From Gracilaria vermiculophylla (Eukaryota > Rhodophyta > Florideophyceae > Gracilariales > Gracilariaceae), in NCBI GenBank assembly GCA_019155205.2, contig JAHNZQ020003146.1, positions 1,660,095 to 1,724,094 of the forward strand: 64,000 nt of DNA, given 5' to 3'. The number at the start of each line of letters is the position of its first letter. Within the stretch, counting starts at the first letter, position 1. Below, in pieces: positions 53,344 through 63,717 of the stretch. Both the position numbers and the translations under genes were made by a program. The notes below the pieces were generated by a model. That model made no database searches, was not told the DNA's origin, and saw only the letters and a program-made list of their open reading frames with translations.

Positions 53344-54018
53344 TCGATGATCAATCCAAGATTTCTTTTGCCTCGTCGTTCCTGACGGGAACAGCTGCTG
53401 CCTGGTGGTACACCTCAGTTGCTTCTAACACCGCCCAGAATACTTGGGAGGGTTTTGAAGCGGCTATTGGTCAAGAATTCATACAATTCGACAGTTTTCA
53501 GCGATCAAGGAACAAGTTACGCCAGCTTACGCAAAGAACTTCGGTACCGTCGTACCTATCTGAGTTCAGGAACATTATTTTCACTATACCGAATATGAAT
53601 GAAGGAGAAAAGGTTGATCGTTTTGTCAAGGATTGAAGCCGCAGATAAGTCTAGAAGTTATAAAGTCAGGCGCTCAAACTATGAATGACTCCTCGAGAAT
53701 TGCTCTCAATGTTGATTCTGCTCTATTTGGCACGGGAATGCTTGGGTTCTAGCAGAACTCCACTGATTCTATTCCAACGCCAATGGAAATCGGGAATATG
53801 GAGCAACGAAAGAAAGACTTGATGAGTAATGCATGTTTCAAGTGTCACAAGGTTGGATGTAGGCCGTACAAATGTGGTAAGAAGAACAGGAAACCAGAGA
53901 TCACAAATACGGATGCCCGCAAGGGTAGAGGTTCCGAATCGAAAGATAGTAATTCGGAAAACGATTAAGTCCTCCGAAAATCAATAAAGGCACTACGGTT
54001 GGACCAGAAAATAGTGCG

Positions 54019-57000
54019 ATGAAAGGCCTGGAGAAAACTATTGAGCAGATGAAAAGTGCTTTGGAGGAAATCAAGTTTAAAGTGAAAGAAGCTGATTGTC
54101 CTGAAGTGGAGGCCAACACGACATATTCTGAGGCAAATAGCTGTGAGCTACCGATAGAAGATCTTTTACCACTAAGAGGTTCGCTTGGTGGAAAGAATGT
54201 GAAAGTGCTGAAAAATGATGGTTCCAATACCAATGTCGTGTCGCATGAGTTTTTCAAGAAAAATCGCAAGTTCTTCAAGTGGAAGAAGTGCGATGCTGAA
54301 GTAAGACATTCGAAGTTGGGTTCTGTCGAAAATGCATCTGAAGTTATCTTAGGAGCAACATTAACATTCGGAAAGCATAAGTACAGGTCAAATTGGCTTG
54401 TGTCTAGATGCCGGTACGACGTAATCCTAGGAATGCCATGGCATGTTGCCAACAATCCGCAGATCGACTATCAAAAGCGCATTGTAAAGGTTAACTCAGA
54501 AAGAATTACTTCGAAAAAGAATTCAACTGATAATAATGTGGAAGAGACGCATATGAGTGTCAGGAAGTTCAGAAAAATGTTGAAGAGAAATGCGAAACGT
54601 AATAAGGTTCAGGTATTTTAAGTCATTGTACAAGAAAAGAAGGATGAAGACAAGGAGCAGAGCAAAGAGCAACTCTTGAACTCTAGTCATGCAGGTTTGA
54701 GATCAGTATTGAACAAGCATAAAGAGGTACTAGAAGCTGCATTGCATAAGGGATTGCCTCCAAAGAGACCTATTGATCACGAGATTGTGACTGAGAAAGG
54801 AGCTAAACCGCCTCATAGACTTTTGTATCAGTTTTCCCCGAAAGAACGCAAGGCTACGAAGGAGTACGTTAAAGACCTTCTGAAGAAAGGAAAGATCAAG
54901 CCAAGCAAGTCTCCATATGGCGCGCCACTGTTCTTCGTTAACGAAAAGAATGCGAGTTTGAGAGGTGTTGTCGATTATCGCGCTTTTAACCGTATAACGA
55001 AAAGGAATAATTCACCGCTACCGAGATCAGACGGGATGTTTGATTTATTAGGAGAAGCGAAAGTATTGTCAAAGCCGGATCTAAAAACGGGCTTTCATCA
55101 GATCAGACTATTTCCTGAAGACATTGAAAAGACAGCCTTTAAAACGAAATACGATCAATTTGAGTATCTAGTCATGCCGATGAGACTGTGTAATGCCCCG
55201 GCTACTTTTCAATCACTCATGAATCGTATCTTTTACGACTGTGTCGAAGCCTTTATGGTTGTCTATATGGATGATCTCCTGATATTCAGCACAGATGAAG
55301 AGTCTCATATCAAGCATCTCGATATTGTTTTTTCGCGCCTGAAAGACCATAAGTTGTATGTATCACCTAAGAAATGTGAGTTCCTGAAAAAGGAGATTAA
55401 CTTCCTCGCAATGATCGTTGGCCAGAAAGGACTTCAGGTAAATCCAAGTAAGGTAGAAGTTCTACGATCATTGCCAAAGCCTAAAACCTTAATGGAGGTT
55501 AGAAGTTTCATGGGACTGCTTCAGTTCTTCCGACGATTTATAAAGGACTTCAGCAAGTTGGCTACAGCTCTGACAAATCTTACTAAGAAAGGCTATGGTA
55601 TCCGAAAATAGAGTGCTGAGTGTGATGAAGCATTTGAGAAGCTTAAGGAATCGATAACTACAGCACCAATACTTGTTTCACCAAATTGGAAGAAGCCTTT
55701 TCGCGGTCATGTGGATGCTTCTGAAATTGCAGTAGGCGGTACGCTAACTCAACTGGACGAAAGTGGAATGGATCGCGTGATTGCGTTCTTCTCTAAGAAG
55801 CTGAGTCCTGCTGAACAGAACTATACCGCAAATGACAGAGAGCTTCTTGGTTTAGTTTACTTTCTGGAAAGATTTCGCTGTTACCTTGAAGGATCAAGTT
55901 TTGAAATCTTAATAGATAATCAGATTATGAAGCATTTCTTCACCAAACCTAAGTTGAGCAGAAAAGAAGCTAGATGGATCGAGACTTTTGGAAACTTCGG
56001 TATCTTTCCGATTAGTATTAAACCAGGAAAGACTCATGTGCTAGGAGACACATTGTCACGAGCACCTCATGCTTTAGTCAACGATATGGAAGTGGTTTAA
56101 TTTGATGTAAACGAAGTTCTTGATGGGTAATCAGAAAACGAGTTCTTTGGTTCTCTGCTCAAGGTGATGAATGGCGAGAAATTGAAGTACGAAGTTGCTA
56201 CAAGAAAGTTCCAAAAGCTCATCCCTAGTTTTGACATGGCAAACATGAAACTAATGTACAACGGAAAGCTTTGTATACCTCGAAAGTCAATTCCTAAAAT
56301 TTTGGAGCTCACTCATGATGCGAAACCAGCTGGGCATTTCGGATTCTTAAAGACGATGTCAAGATTGAATGGGTTCTATTGGAAACACAAGAGCCGTGAT
56401 GTTAAGAAATACATGCAAGGCTGTGTCAAGTGTCAGCAGAAGAAAGATAACAAAGGCCAGACGTTAGGTGATCCAACATCGCTAGAGATACCAGAGCGCA
56501 GATGGGGTTCACTGGCTACAGACTTCATTGTATCTTTGCCGAAAACGAAAAATGGTTTTGATTGTATCACAACGTGGGTTGATAGATTGTCACGAAGAGT
56601 TCATTTTATACCTACAAAGGTAAATGATACGGCTGTGGACGTAGCAGATTCATTCTTTGCTCATATATTCAAGAATCATGGAATACCGGATAGCATAGTA
56701 TCAGATAGAGATCCAAAGTTCACTTCGAAGTTCTGGAAGTGTCTGACGGAGCTATGTGGGGTTAAGCTAAAGATGTCGAGTGGTCGTCATCCTCAGACTG
56801 ACGGTTCTTCTGAAATAATGAATCGTATGGTAGAAAATTACTTGCGATGTTATTGTAACTACCATCAAGACAATTGGGATGAACTACTTCCAGCTGCTGA
56901 ATTTGCTTACAACTCCGCTATTTGTGAGGATCTCTCTATGTCACCATTTGAAATGGAACTTTATTGAAATCCTAAGTCTCCACTAGATTCCCTGGTACCA

Positions 57001-57610
57001 AGCGTAGAGCCAAATGCTACGGTAGAAGATTTCAAGACTATGCTCAAGGAGAGCCTTAACTATGCTAAGTACGCGCACAAAATAGCGAAAGCTTCGCGAA
57101 GTGCAAGATCGAGTCTCAAGTACAAACCTCATTCGTATCAGGTTGGTCACAAACTATAGATCAGTAAGAGTTTGTTCAAGGACTCATATGCAAAGTCTCA
57201 GGCTTCAGAGAAGCTGTTGGCAAAGAGGTATGGTCCTTTCAAGATCAAAAGCCTTGTTGGAAAGAATGCTGTTGAATTGGAGTTTCCTGGCAATATCAAG
57301 ATACAAAATGTTGTAATGGTTTCACATACAACACCGTTTCATGAACAGCCAAAAGATATTGCAAAGGTTATACCTGAAAAGCCAGATCCAGTAATCACAA
57401 GCAATGGATAAAAAGAGTTCGAAGTCGAATCTATTCTCAAGCATCGTAAGAAAGGGAAAGGTTTTCAGTTCCTAACGTTGATGAAAGGGGAACCAACTCA
57501 TGAGGCATAGTGGAAGCCTACAAAAGACTTTGTTGATGATGATGGCACTTTGAACGACAAGTTCTACGAGTATATCAAGAGTCACAAGATTCTTACCAAT
57601 CTTTGGTAAT
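54019..57610 (+). pseudogene. Family C pol: protease-RT-RNase H-integrase-chromodomain
   Basis: All domains lie in one frame with no frameshift, split by stops: TAA 54619, TAG 55609, TAA 56098, TAA 56128, TGA 56965, TAG near 57157, TAA 57409, TAG near 57508. Seen in order: retropepsin (LKNDGSNTNVVSHEFF, YDVILGMPW), RT (VDYRAFNRIT, FEYLVMPMRLCNAPATF, VVYMDDLLIFS), RNase H (HVDASEIAVGGTLTQ, DRELLGLVYFLERFRCYLEG), integrase zinc region (HFGFLKTMSRLNGFYW, CVKCQQ), core with all three acids (ATDFIVS, VSDRDPKF, TDGSSEIMNRM) and a terminal chromodomain (FEVESILKHRKKGKGFQFL). Three stops fall where conserved Trp is expected. Confidence 0.85.
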
Positions 57611-57637
57611 GAAGTATATGTTGTCGAGGTCGACAAC

Positions 57638-57653
57638 AGAAGGGGGAGGTGAA
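57638..57653 (+). promoter_or_regulatory. Family C polypurine tract
   Basis: AGAAGGGGGAGGTGAA directly before the 3' LTR; the expected primer site for plus-strand synthesis. Confidence 0.8.
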
Positions 57654-57656
57654 TAG

Positions 57657-57904
57657 TGTAACAGAGATGCAGCGCTACGGTGCTGGCATGGATGTTTCCA
57701 GAACCGCGGCGAAGTACATTCAGTGCAATTTTATTGGCTAAAATATTTTAGATCCGTCTTGAATGCCAATTAATGCGTTGTACTTTTATGTGGAATCTAT
57801 TCCGAACATTATAAAAGGCCGATGTCGCTGCTCGACATCGCCAATCCGACCAGGAGGGGAAGAAAGTTTCCGTCGACTCGTAAACGGCTGAAATGTCCGT
57901 TTCA
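57657..57904 (+). repeat. Family C 3' LTR
   Basis: 248 bp, TGTAACAGAG...CCGTTTCA, matching the 5' LTR with few differences. Confidence 0.9.
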
Positions 57905-59004
57905 CTTTTAATTTAATCAGAAACCTGTTCAGAATGGCCTATACTGGCCATAAATCATTCTAACGAGCACAGATTATTCATTTTCAAAAGGGTTTAAGTG
58001 AGCTTAACATGTGCGTATCTGCGTAGCATTACTTTATAATAAACAAAGAATGTTTCCTACTGTTATAGAATACTAAAATGCGAGGCTATCTTAGTTAAGA
58101 ACCAGTTTTTATTTCAAATAACATATGTAAACTTTTATAGCAAGTTGTGTGTAAGCATTTGTAAGCCTTTTTGAGTCTGTAATGTTTACTGAAAATGGCT
58201 TTGTATGTAGTTTTTATCATTGTAAGTTCATTTCATAGCATAATATTTGCTCTAATACAACACTGCTATGTTCAAATTTTGTTTGATCTTTCTTGCTTCT
58301 AATAACAATCCGTAACACACTGTTTTTCAACTTAGACAAAGTTCTACGCAATTTAAATTACATTCTTTCCGCCATCATCTTTCTCTTCAATGTTCATTGC
58401 ACCCTGTGACATATTGCTTTGTTTATTTTGAGCTTTCAAACGAAAGAAAATTTTGTTCCGTTTTAGAAACCAAAAAAAAATTTGAAGCGTTTTTCATTTC
58501 CATTTTAGTTATACTTTGTAAACGTATCATTCTTTTAAAGTATATTTTTGTGCATAATACAATACCAGGATAATACTTTTGCAGACCTTTTTGCTTATTG
58601 TTCTAGCTGAGCACTAGTAAGCAATCAATGAAACCTTATGTTTATATTACAATAAAACACTATGTTTATATTACAATAAATATTTGAAATTATGGTACAA
58701 ATTTTAAAACAATGGTCTAGGTCTAAGTTACTGTTTGAATTATTGTGTTACAAGCTTTTAATTTAAAAGATCTTATGTTTTTTGTGGAAAGAAAACCACG
58801 TGTCATGTAAATAGTCACACGTAAGTCAGAAATGTTCTATACTTTTCAAACGCGTTTTTGAGGGGTTTAACGAATAAGGTTTGCTACAGTAGGCAAATAC
58901 GTATATTTTGGCGCGCTTTTGCACTGTCCTATACTTTTGAAACGCACTGTACATGAGCCCACGACTTACCCATAGGCTGCGATCGAGTATATTCACCCTT
59001 GAAA

Positions 59005-59561
59005 TGATACCGTCAGTTCTCCTTTTGAGGTGGTAGTGCATAACGTCCGTTAAAAGTTCTTGAAAGCTCCAGAGGTGCGATTTCCTAAAGGTGGTTTCCG
59101 GTAATTGCTGCCACGAGCCGGGGGAATTCTGAAAGGGGATCCACAAACAGCAAGCGTAGGGGGTGGTTCATTGGGCGGACAATACTCGTAGCAGTGCGTA
59201 CAGACGCTGCTACGAGGCGAACTCGAGATCGGCGGCTTAGAAACCTACGGATGCTCGACGTCTCCAACAGGAAAAATAGACATAGACGCCAGGGTGCTTG
59301 GTTGAATTACCCAGAGTTGGAGCTCAATCGGCAGATTAAGTAACACGCCGGGAGCCCGCCTCGGTAGGTCTCACTACTGTAGTAATTATCTAGACCAATT
59401 AACTAATATAAGTCTATATTCTACCGTTCCCCAAGCGTACTGTTGTACACGTGGGCCTAATTATGCACCACGCGGCTCAGTTAATAAAATACGAAACCTC
59501 TTCAGGAGTATCCCATCTTAAAGCCACGCGACAATATCACCTTAGGGTATACTGTACTACA
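59005..59561 (-). repeat. Family A LTR, 3' LTR of A2
   Basis: 557 bp, TGATACCGTCAGTTCTCC...CTGTACTACA in plus reading; diverged from the A1 LTR. On the minus strand a purine tract (AAGAAAGGGAG) immediately precedes it. Confidence 0.8.
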
Positions 59562-59735
59562 TACTCCCTTTCTTGAATTGCACCATGTCCCTGAGGTGCA
59601 TCTTTCCATAGCTCGGTCCCAAAGCGGCTCCTAACGGTATTGATGTCAGAGTGGCCTCCCGCGATGTGACAGATCCTCCCCTTCAGGAATGCCTCCGTTT
59701 TCTTCCGTTCCTACACGGTGTACAGACCTGTTTGT
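59562..59735 (-). repeat. E-type 3' module fragment (E3)
   Basis: Third copy of the LTR-adjacent segment found at 19017 and 28010 (TTGAATTGCACCATGTCC, GAGGTGCATCTT, GCGGCTCCTAACGG). It sits between truncated A2 pol and its 3' LTR. Confidence 0.7.
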
Positions 59736-62700
59736 ATCTCATCTGCGAGGCGTTGAGTCTCTCCTTCGCGAGGGAGAGTGCGTTCTCATATCGCCTTAGG
59801 ATGGAGCGTTTGGCTTGCGCCGCTGTTGGCGTCTGTAGCCCATCCGCTGGGTGTGCCGTGGCGCATGCCGGAATGAAGGCACTAGGCGGGATGCGCGAGA
59901 GCAACAGATTGAAAAGAGCAGTCCCCGTGAAGCTGTGCACCTTCAGGTTGTATGCACACGTGAACAAGCCCACTGATGCGTCCCAATTCTTCTTGTTGTC
60001 CGCGACGAAGTGCTTAAACCTTGAGGCGATGGTTATGTCAAACCTTTCCCTATGTCCTGTGGTCAGGGGGTGACAGGCAGTCGTAAACAACTGCTTCTTT
60101 TTCAGCATTCCGAAGATGGCGCTAAATATCTTCGCCGCGAACTGGGGTCCGTTTTCGCTAAGGAGATACAACGGTATCCCATATGGGTAAACCCAGTGCT
60201 GCAGAAAGGTGTCAGCCATTACTGCTGCAGTGGTGCTCCGCAGGGGAATGGCGCGTGTGATTTTCGGGAACCGATCAGTGATCACCAGATTACATCGGTG
60301 CCCTCGCTTTGTCTTGGGGAGAGGGCCCAAAACGTCCATAGCCACGAACTACAAAGATCCTGAAGGCGGGAACAGGCTGAGCGGTGGCGTCCGGTGTATA
60401 CGGATATTCCTCCGAGCGGCGGCGCACGAGTGGAAATTCGCCACCGTTTGGAAGGCGTCATATGCCGTGTTCGGCCAATAGTACTCCCTACTCGTGTTGA
60501 ATTAGATGCGCGATCTACCGGGGTGCCCGGCAAGGCGAGAGTAGTGCGAGAGATGCAGCACCCTCGCCCGTAGGCTCGTCCGGACTACCTTTTGGAGAAC
60601 TCCTTCCAGAGGAGCATGGCGTACGAATACGCCGTCTTGGTCGACATCGAATGACGATGTTAGACTCCCCACGGTCGCGAGGTGCTCCTTGCAGTACGCC
60701 TATGTTCTCTGATTCTTCAGTAACTCCGCTATGGTGATGGGGAGAACTCTTTTTTCTTCCTCAACAAGGGCCATCACCTCAGACAGCCCACTAAACTTGC
60801 CTCCAGGTTTACAGCATTCCGTGCATTCTACATCGGATCCTTCTTTCCTGCCGGCGTCCTCGATGAACACACACAGGGTTTTGTCCTCAAAAGTTCTTTT
60901 GTCTTCTCCCGCAGTGGAGATTCGCGACAGTGCATCCACACCCTGGTTTTTTATGCCAGGACGGTGGACGATGTCAAATTTGAACCCCAGGAAGGGTACC
61001 TTCTACCTCTTCAGGTAGCTGGAAGCATCAGTCAAGAACAGTATCCACTTCAATGGTGCGTGGTCCATCCTCAAAATGCGCGCCTTCCAGGTACGGGCAA
61101 AGAAGCAACACTGCCCATATGATGGCGAGGCATTCGCACTCCGAGGTGGAATAACTACGCTCCATAGGTGAAAGGCTACGACTTCACTATCCTACACGTT
61201 GAATTCCACCTTCCAGTTGTTCCTGTTGGAGTTTAAATCCGACTTATTGCTTACCGGAGTCTGTTTCCAGCACCATTTGGCCGTTCTGCTTCGTAAGTAC
61301 CAATATTCGTGGCTCAATTAGTCTTCTCTTCATCGTTTTACAGGCTTCAAACTGTTCGTCCTTCAGGATGGTGAATTGCTTCGGGTTGGCTTTCTCCAAG
61401 AGGCGATTTAACGGCGCCGAAATGCGGTAGATATTCGGGTCACACGTCCGAACGACATTTTAGAACCCCAGGAAGAAGCGAAGCTTTGTCTGGTTTGCGG
61501 GAAGGTGAGCTTCCTTGATGGCGTTCTGCGTTATTGTGGAAACCTATAGGCGTCCCAGGAGCACAATGTCTCCCAGTTAGTCCACCGAGGACTTAAAAAA
61601 GAAGCATTTCTCCAGCTTCAATGTGAGTCAAGCATCCTTCAAGAGGTTAAGCACGTGCTGTATATGCATAAAGTGCTCTTCCACGCTGCAGGAGTATACA
61701 ATGACGTCCTCAATATACACCTGGTCGTACTGCCACTTCGCCTTCGACATGATATTTTCCACCGCTCGACGGAATGTAGCGGGTACATTCTTCAATCCAA
61801 AGGGCAAAATCGCGTGCATGGGGTCCGCCCCTCCATGGGAGTTGGTGTGCCGGTTTTGCATCAAGTATGAGCTGAATACGGTGGTTAGTCGTGCTAACCT
61901 GACGCAGGTGACCAGACTACATGTCCTCAAAGATGGATAGCATCTCCATTATCCTTTGCCGATAATCTTCGAAGTTTTCGCCAATTTGTAGCTTCTCTTC
62001 CAAGATGGCAGGCTTCTCTTCTTCTGAAGCAGTCGATGTCGCTTTAGCCTCCATGATGGTGATTGCATCGCGTTTACAAAGAAGATGAGCCATTCCTGCA
62101 GGGGCGTGTAGTGCCAATTCTACGACAGTTTTTCTCTGGAGCCGTAACGGCGACTGCTTCAGGATAGAAGGCACGAACCTGAAGAGAATGTTCGGCACTA
62201 TTTCCAGTACGCCGTTCGCTATCATGGAGTTCTGTTTCTTCGTCAGATGTGGACTCCCCTGTAGGAATGAAAGGCCATATGCAGAGGTCTGTATCCAATC
62301 TTTGGCCTGACTCCTCGCGAAAATTTCGACACTCTTCACCACCAGGAGGTTGTTCGAATGCATCTTCATTGAAAGACTACCCACGTGACGCGCGTTGGCG
62401 TCCGGTCCCGGAGATGCGGACACGATATCTACAGGGTCGGCGTCGAGAACCGTAACCTTACCCAGGAGTGGGTAGATTGCACGTACATACCGATGCACAA
62501 AAGAAGTGCCCAATATGCATTGTGTTGCCAGTCTTGTCGCCACAAGGAACCACATCCTCACCTGTAAGGAACCCGGCCGGAGATACAAGGGTATTGTTAC
62601 GAGGATTTTCAATGCTCGACGCGACGCATCGCGCACCGTGAGGAGCTTGCCAGTCCTCAAGGAGGCGAGAGCAGACCGCGGGAGCACGTCAGCGTGCACC

Positions 62701-62840
62701 AGATTGAGGCCAGCCCCGGTATCGAAGTTAGCGCGCACCGTGATGGAGGCGAGCGGGGAACATCCGATAGAGGCAAATAATTTGTAATTCTCATGGCGGA
62801 GCGTACATAAAGAATCCTCAACGGCATCGAATGTGTCCAA
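59683..62840 (-). pseudogene. A2 pol remnants (protease, RT, RNase H, integrase)
   Basis: Protease: NFDTGAGLNLVHADVL in a frame 62840-61917 ending at TAG. RT: the N-terminal half is deleted between the HARDF block and PFGLKNVPATF; the active site reads QVYIEDVIVYS (IDD changed to IED). RNase H begins with a TAA at 61246-61244. Integrase frame 60345-59683: MAMDVLGPLPK, LLSENGPQF (second Asp changed to Glu), TTGHRERFDIT (Glu kept). Frameshifts and stops abound. Comparison with A1 shows independent decay. Confidence 0.8.
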
Positions 62841-63717
62841 CTGGATTGGGGGGCCCCCCGATTCTGCATCGACGGAGCAGACGGATTCTCCCCCTTTCCA
62901 AAGAGCGTCCTCCGTGGAGCTGAGACTCGCTGGTAAGGAGCCACGCAGAGCCCTTACGCGTGGCCCTGAGACGTTTCCTGATTGGAGAGGGGTTGAGCTC
63001 CAGTCGGGGACGGCTGTAGCGGTTGCGCGTCGAAAGGCGACGTGTTCCCCGGAGATTCATGCGGTTCGGATGCCGGCCCCTGCGCTGACGGCGCAAGTGC
63101 TAGTGCCACAGGCTGCACTTCATCTGGAGCGCGGTAACCGTAGTTTCCTTGAGGGGAGCGGATATCGTGATACGTGGTTCCATATCTTTCACTCTCCGTT
63201 GGTGTGTACTTCAGGTCCTGCACGTTCTTCTACCTGGCTCTCGAGACAAGCAAATCCTGAATAGTGGAAGTTAGCTCCGAGAGTTTGCGACTCGGACACT
63301 CCTATAGGATCCTGTCGAGGAGCGCGAGGTAGGAGACGAGGGTATCCTCGTCCTAGACGGTTCTCTCTGAGATTAGGCGTATGTTAGAACAAGGGTCTCT
63401 TACTCTCCCTCGAGCGTGAGCTTGTCGACCTCCTCTGAGGTGCTTGAGTCCAACGTCAGGGCGGATGGCCGCGGCTTCCTTGAGGCCGTCGGTTTGTCCG
63501 AAAGTGGATCGTGGCTGAGGCGCGTAGCACGCTCGGTATCCTTATGAAATTATGCGAAACGTACTAGCTTCATAGAGGTGGTCTCCAGGTGTGTTGTCAA
63601 TTGATTTCGCACCATGACGGGGATCAAGGGAAGGTGTCCCTCGACAAATAACGACTTCAACTGCCGTTTGGAGTACAATATCCCACACCGTACGGCCTTC
63701 TTCCACAACTTCTGTGA

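Larger units (their letters stand above)
52100..53968 (+). pseudogene. Family C gag, interrupted by nested solo LTRs
   Basis: ATG 52100 starts MAPLKPNKPSAFQG; the frame reaches VKQYLSLIQVVNGMN and is then broken by the LTR insertion at 52232-53343. It resumes at 53349 with the retrotransposon gag core (FLTGTAAAWWYTS, NTWEGFEAAIGQEF, NKLRQLTQRTSVPSYLSEF). One frameshift near 53633 and several stops follow. A zinc knuckle CFKCHKVGCRPYKC at about 53838-53880 has Cys where the CCHC motif has His. The mature gag would coat the element RNA. Confidence 0.8.
51299..57904 (+). mobile_element. Family C Ty3/gypsy retrotransposon, complete with 5-bp target duplication
   Basis: Two LTRs (51299-51544 and 57657-57904) bound gag and pol. 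CTTTT occurs immediately before (51294-51298) and after (57905-57909), a perfect target-site duplication. By eye the LTRs differ at about ten bases plus two indels, so insertion is fairly recent. It interrupts a Tc1/mariner element and is itself interrupted by family A LTRs. Confidence 0.9.
51014..58949 (-). mobile_element. Tc1/mariner element split by a nested retrotransposon
   Basis: Left piece about 51014-51298 (GTCTGTTTCAAAATTAT, TTCAACGCTTTTGCATCGCG) and right piece 57905-58949 (GGCCATAAATCATTC..., GGCGCGCTTTTGCACTG...TTTTGAAACGCACTG, then TA) align with the corresponding parts of the intact element at 37354-38636 and continue each other across the 6.6-kb insertion. Without the insertion the element would be about 1.3 kb, the expected size. 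The transposase is decayed; the AT-rich 58000-58900 stretch is its interior. Confidence 0.75.
59005..63540 (-). mobile_element. Family A retrotransposon, copy A2, decayed
   Basis: Same order as A1 on the minus strand: gag/protease (63300-61920), RT with an internal deletion (61930-61300), RNase H (about 61290-60900), integrase (60900-59730), then a short 3' segment and LTR. The chromodomain-coding end is missing: sequence similarity to A1 pol stops after RYKQ (about 59735) and switches to the E-type 3' module. No 5' LTR is seen before the window end; family A similarity fades near 63540. Confidence 0.8.
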
